Below are positions 61,506 to 64,000 of a stretch of DNA of 64,000 nucleotides, piece by piece. The position numbers were made by a program, and so were the translations under genes. The stretch comes from Syntrophaceae bacterium UBA2280 (GTDB lineage: Bacteria; Desulfobacterota; Syntrophia; Syntrophales; Smithellaceae): positions 99,343 to 163,342 of the forward strand of contig DDWS01000013.1 in NCBI GenBank assembly GCA_002347685.1, in the 5' to 3' direction. The number at the start of each line of letters is the position of its first letter. Position 1 is the stretch's first letter. A model generated the notes under the pieces. That model was not told the origin of the DNA and did no database searches. It worked only from the letters and a program-made list of their open reading frames with translations.

Positions 61506-61674
61506 AAGTCACCAAACTCCTTGAATATTCTTTCAACGGTCATAATATATATTCTATAATTAATCCAGACATTTTTCATTTTCGCAGGGGATCACACTCA
61601 TTTTTTTCTGAAGGACAAAAAATCCTTTTCATGATAGATTAGTAATTATCTGAAACACTAAAGGACATAATCTA

Positions 61675-62856
61675 ATGGAAGACACAAAGAGTTTTGCCGA
61701 AATGTTTGAAGAATCCTACGCCACGCCCAAACATTTTTCAGTCGGTGAAAAGGTGGAGGCAACGATTGTCAATATTTCCCCTGAATGGGTTTTTGTGGAC
61801 CTGGGCGCGAAAAGCGAAGGCTACATTGACAAAAAAGAATTTCTCGCCGATGACGGCAGCCTGACGGTTAAAGAAGGAGACGTCATCACCGCATACTTTC
61901 TGTCATCGCGCCACAGTGAAAAACTCTTCACGACCAAGCTGACCGCGAAAAAAAGCGTGGATGAATTCCTCGTCAACGCTTATCAAAACGCCATTCCCCT
62001 GGAGGCCATCGTTGAAAGGGAAGTCAAGGGAGGCTTTTCCGTAAGAATCAGCGCCAACGCGAACGGTTTTTGCCCCTTTTCGCAAATGGAAACGCGCAGA
62101 ATCGACACTGCCGCGGATTATATTGGCAAAAAATTGGATTTTATCGTCATTGAATACGGAGAAAACGGCCGCAAGATCATCTTGTCGCGACGTCCTTTGC
62201 TCGAAAAAATCGAGCAGGACAAAATCGCCGGACTCAAAGAAACCCTCAAAAAGGGCATGACCGTGCAAGGCGTGGTCACCTCCGTGCGCGACTTCGGTGC
62301 GTTTGTCGATATCGGCGGCATGCAGGCGCTGCTTCCGGTTTCGGAAATGACCTGGGGCCGGGTGGACGATACGAAATCTCTCTATAAGCCGGGCGACACC
62401 ATCGAAGCCGTCATCATCAACCTGGATTGGGAAAACGACCGCGTAACATTGTCCTTTAAGGACACCCTGCCGGATCCGTGGAATGAGGTTGTCCGCAATT
62501 ACGTAGAAGGCAGCACCCACAGGGGTAAGGTCTCACGGCTGACGGATTTCGGCGCGTTTATCACGCTGGAGGCAGGCGTGGACGGCCTTTTGCATATCTC
62601 CAAGCTGGGCAAAGGAAAAAAGATCAAACACGCCCAGGATGTCTTGTCCAAAGATCGCGAAATCGACGTGAAGATCGAAAAGATCGACCGCGACAGCAGG
62701 AGAATTTCGCTGGACCTGGCATCCAACGACGAGGGAAAACAGGCGGTAGACAAAGAAGAGAAAGACGATTATCAGAACTATCTGCCCAAGTCACCCAACA
62801 CCATGGGCACCTTCGGAGATTTGCTGAGCGGGGCTAAAAAGAAGAAAAGCCCGTAG
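61675..62856 (+). CDS. S1 RNA-binding repeat protein (four S1 domains)
   Basis: 393 residues with four S1 repeats: near residues 20-90 (ATIVNISPEWVFVDLGAKSEGY), 105-175, 190-262 (GVVTSVRDFGAFVDIGGMQA) and 275-350 (KVSRLTDFGAFITLEAGVDG). The third and fourth are the most canonical. Shorter than the six-repeat ribosomal protein S1, resembling the short S1 of many Gram-positives and some deltaproteobacteria. Binds RNA, likely in translation. AAGGA lies upstream of the ATG. A palindrome follows 30 nt after its stop. Confidence 0.9.
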   Translation: MEDTKSFAEMFEESYATPKHFSVGEKVEATIVNISPEWVFVDLGAKSEGYIDKKEFLADDGSLTVKEGDVITAYFLSSRHSEKLFTTKLTAKKSVDEFLVNAYQNAIPLEAIVEREVKGGFSVRISANANGFCPFSQMETRRIDTAADYIGKKLDFIVIEYGENGRKIILSRRPLLEKIEQDKIAGLKETLKKGMTVQGVVTSVRDFGAFVDIGGMQALLPVSEMTWGRVDDTKSLYKPGDTIEAVIINLDWENDRVTLSFKDTLPDPWNEVVRNYVEGSTHRGKVSRLTDFGAFITLEAGVDGLLHISKLGKGKKIKHAQDVLSKDREIDVKIEKIDRDSRRISLDLASNDEGKQAVDKEEKDDYQNYLPKSPNTMGTFGDLLSGAKKKKSP

Positions 62857-63371
62857 CCTTTAGCCTTTATCATGTCAATGTTGCGGTGTCATTTCGAAGG
62901 AGCCTTGACGACTGAGAAATCCAGGATTTCTCCTGCGGTCGAAATGACATTACCTGGTTGAGGCAACACCAGGAGGCTGTCCGAGACCTTCCTTTCGCAA
63001 TACCAAAGATTTCGATGGAATTGATGGACTAAAAATCGTTAATCCGTGGAAAGCCTCTTAATCATACGCCAACATTATTATCCGTTTCATTATCAGAGGG
63101 TTCTGCTTTTTCATGTCATCGTGGCGCCCAGCACTGCGGTTGATCGCCGATTATTTGACAGCAGCGACGGTAATGTCGAGATATTTCGTCAATTAATTGA
63201 CCTCTTTAATGGCATTCATTGCATCATTGCCATCACGGAACATCACATAAATTGAAATAAGATCATAATGATACACATGACAAGGGCAACAAAATGCCGT
63301 GGCACCAATATTGCAAAATGTCGGATTGTCGGATTTTACCCATAAGAAACCACAGGGGGTATGGATTCATC
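62857..63371. other. intergenic region with palindromic repeat and no supported gene
   Basis: About 515 bases. A nested palindrome occupies 62887-62949; the remaining 420 bases before rfbF contain a plus-strand frame (63046-63255, 69 codons) without ribosome-binding site or family. It presumably carries the rfbF promoter. Confidence 0.4.
62887..62949. repeat. nested palindromic repeat (REP/MITE-like)
   Basis: Outer arms TGTCATTTCGA (62887-62897) and TCGAAATGACA (62939-62949) are perfect complements. An inner perfect 9-bp arm, GAGAAATCC with GGATTTCTC (62914-62932), has a one-base loop. The GTCATTTCGA ... GAGAAATCC pattern resembles mobile intergenic repeats of deltaproteobacterial and other genomes; this is from memory. 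Confidence 0.8.
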
Positions 63372-64000
63372 ATGAAAGTCGTTATCTTTGCAGGCGGAGC
63401 CGGAACGCGGATCTCGGAAGAGTCTTATTTGAAACCCAAACCAATGATCGAAATTGGCGAAAAGCCCATTCTCTGGCATCTGATGAAACTTTTTGAGGCC
63501 CAGGGATTCAATGATTTCATCATTTGCGTCGGCTATAAAAGCTTCATGATAAAGGAATATTTCCTCAATTATTACGTTTACAACTCGGATGTGACCGTCA
63601 ATCTTCTGACAAACAGCTTCGAGGTGCACCGGTCCAATACGGAAAAATTCCGTGTCACGTTGGTAGACACGGGCCTTCATACGCAAACCGCGGGACGTTT
63701 GAAGCGGGCCCGACAATATGTCGGCAATGAAGAATTTCTTCTGACTTATGGTGATGGACTGGCGGATGTTAACCTCAAGGTGCTGATTGATTATCACCAT
63801 GAGCACGGGAAAATCGCCACGGTCACCGCTGTTCAGCCAGCAGGCCGCTTTGGACTTCTGGGGCTTGAGGACGACGCGCGTGTGTCGAGTTTTAAAGAAA
63901 AAACACTGGGAGATGGCGGATGGATCAACGGGGGCTTCTTCGTTCTGAAACCGGACGTCTTCGACTATCTGCCGGAAAACTCCGATCAATTGATGTGGGA
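63372..64000 (+). CDS. rfbF: glucose-1-phosphate cytidylyltransferase, partial (C-terminus beyond right edge)
   Basis: The frame runs from an ATG at 63372 to the window end, 209 codons. KVVIFAGGAGTRISEES and LKPKPMIEIGEKPILWHLM are the nucleotidyltransferase loop of RfbF, followed by LTYGDGLADVNL (metal Asp), QPAGRFGLLGLEDD, and GGWINGGFFVLKPDVFDYL, which distinguish CDP-glucose synthase from RmlA. It makes CDP-glucose, first step to 3,6-dideoxyhexoses (abequose, paratose, tyvelose). A weak GGAT-type site precedes the start. rfbG-like genes would be expected just beyond the edge. Confidence 0.92.
   Translation, partial: MKVVIFAGGAGTRISEESYLKPKPMIEIGEKPILWHLMKLFEAQGFNDFIICVGYKSFMIKEYFLNYYVYNSDVTVNLLTNSFEVHRSNTEKFRVTLVDTGLHTQTAGRLKRARQYVGNEEFLLTYGDGLADVNLKVLIDYHHEHGKIATVTAVQPAGRFGLLGLEDDARVSSFKEKTLGDGGWINGGFFVLKPDVFDYLPENSDQLMW

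Noticed and set aside
63046..63255. 69-codon frame upstream of rfbF
   Set aside because: No ribosome-binding site or family, and the region follows a palindromic repeat; treated as non-coding.
1..64000. CRISPR arrays, rRNA or tRNA genes
   Set aside because: No regularly spaced direct repeats of 20-40 nt and no recognisable structural RNA were seen anywhere in the window.

Overview
The window looks like a chromosomal segment of a Gram-negative anaerobe, most plausibly a syntrophic or sulfate-reducing deltaproteobacterium (Desulfobacterota, Syntrophales-like). Support comes from etfB-etfA next to an FeS/DUF224-type EtfAB:quinone oxidoreductase, a nearby crotonase and acetyl-CoA synthetase, a beta-keto-acid cleavage enzyme, and a large lipopolysaccharide/O-antigen locus. 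The taxonomic placement is an inference from gene content; no rRNA or tRNA gene was found.

Positions 1-11890, minus strand: a tightly packed gene string (several 1-4 nt overlaps) with three or four glycosyltransferases, two tandem DUF2142/GT-C-like membrane proteins, a two-helix membrane protein, a radical SAM/SPASM protein, a PAPS-type sulfotransferase, a possible 50-residue peptide, a PqqD-like protein and an HprK-like P-loop kinase cut by the left edge. The last five resemble a peptide-modification module attached to a polysaccharide locus. Positions 12350-13717 hold an ISL3-family insertion sequence whose transposase has a -1 frame break at an A8 run.

Positions 13777-25292, minus strand: the core of an ABC-dependent O-antigen/LPS pathway. 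It has a PglD/NeuD-type acetyltransferase, a DegT aminotransferase, a Wzt/Wzm-type exporter, several glycosyltransferases, a GT9 heptosyltransferase, a CapD/PglF-type dehydratase, an initiating sugar-phosphate transferase and a DUF218 protein. A BKACE enzyme sits inside it. An O-antigen ligase (WaaL-like) follows on the plus strand.

Positions 26905-42968: surface-glycan decoration. A small AT-rich patch (DUF6492-like protein, methyltransferase, orphan ISL3 end) is followed by two acyltransferase-3 proteins and an FkbM methyltransferase on the minus strand. A ten-gene plus-strand run then carries glycosyltransferases, an SGNH-type protein, a methyltransferase, and two tandem copies of an MBOAT O-acyltransferase plus SGNH-like partner.

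Positions 42989-54248, minus strand: housekeeping and energy metabolism: folD, a secreted thioredoxin-like protein, a methyltransferase, gpmI, a crotonase, the EtfAB:quinone oxidoreductase, etfA, etfB and acs. Four units here end in clear intrinsic terminators. Short TAGGCTA-type repeats flank the crotonase gene.

Positions 54249-64000: mixed single genes: an RRM RNA-binding protein, a DapB-like reductase, methyltransferases, a TraR/DksA zinc-finger protein, a thioesterase-like protein, a class I aminotransferase and a four-repeat S1 protein. A perfect-armed nested palindrome follows. At the right edge begins rfbF (glucose-1-phosphate cytidylyltransferase), which suggests a second sugar-nucleotide locus beyond the window.
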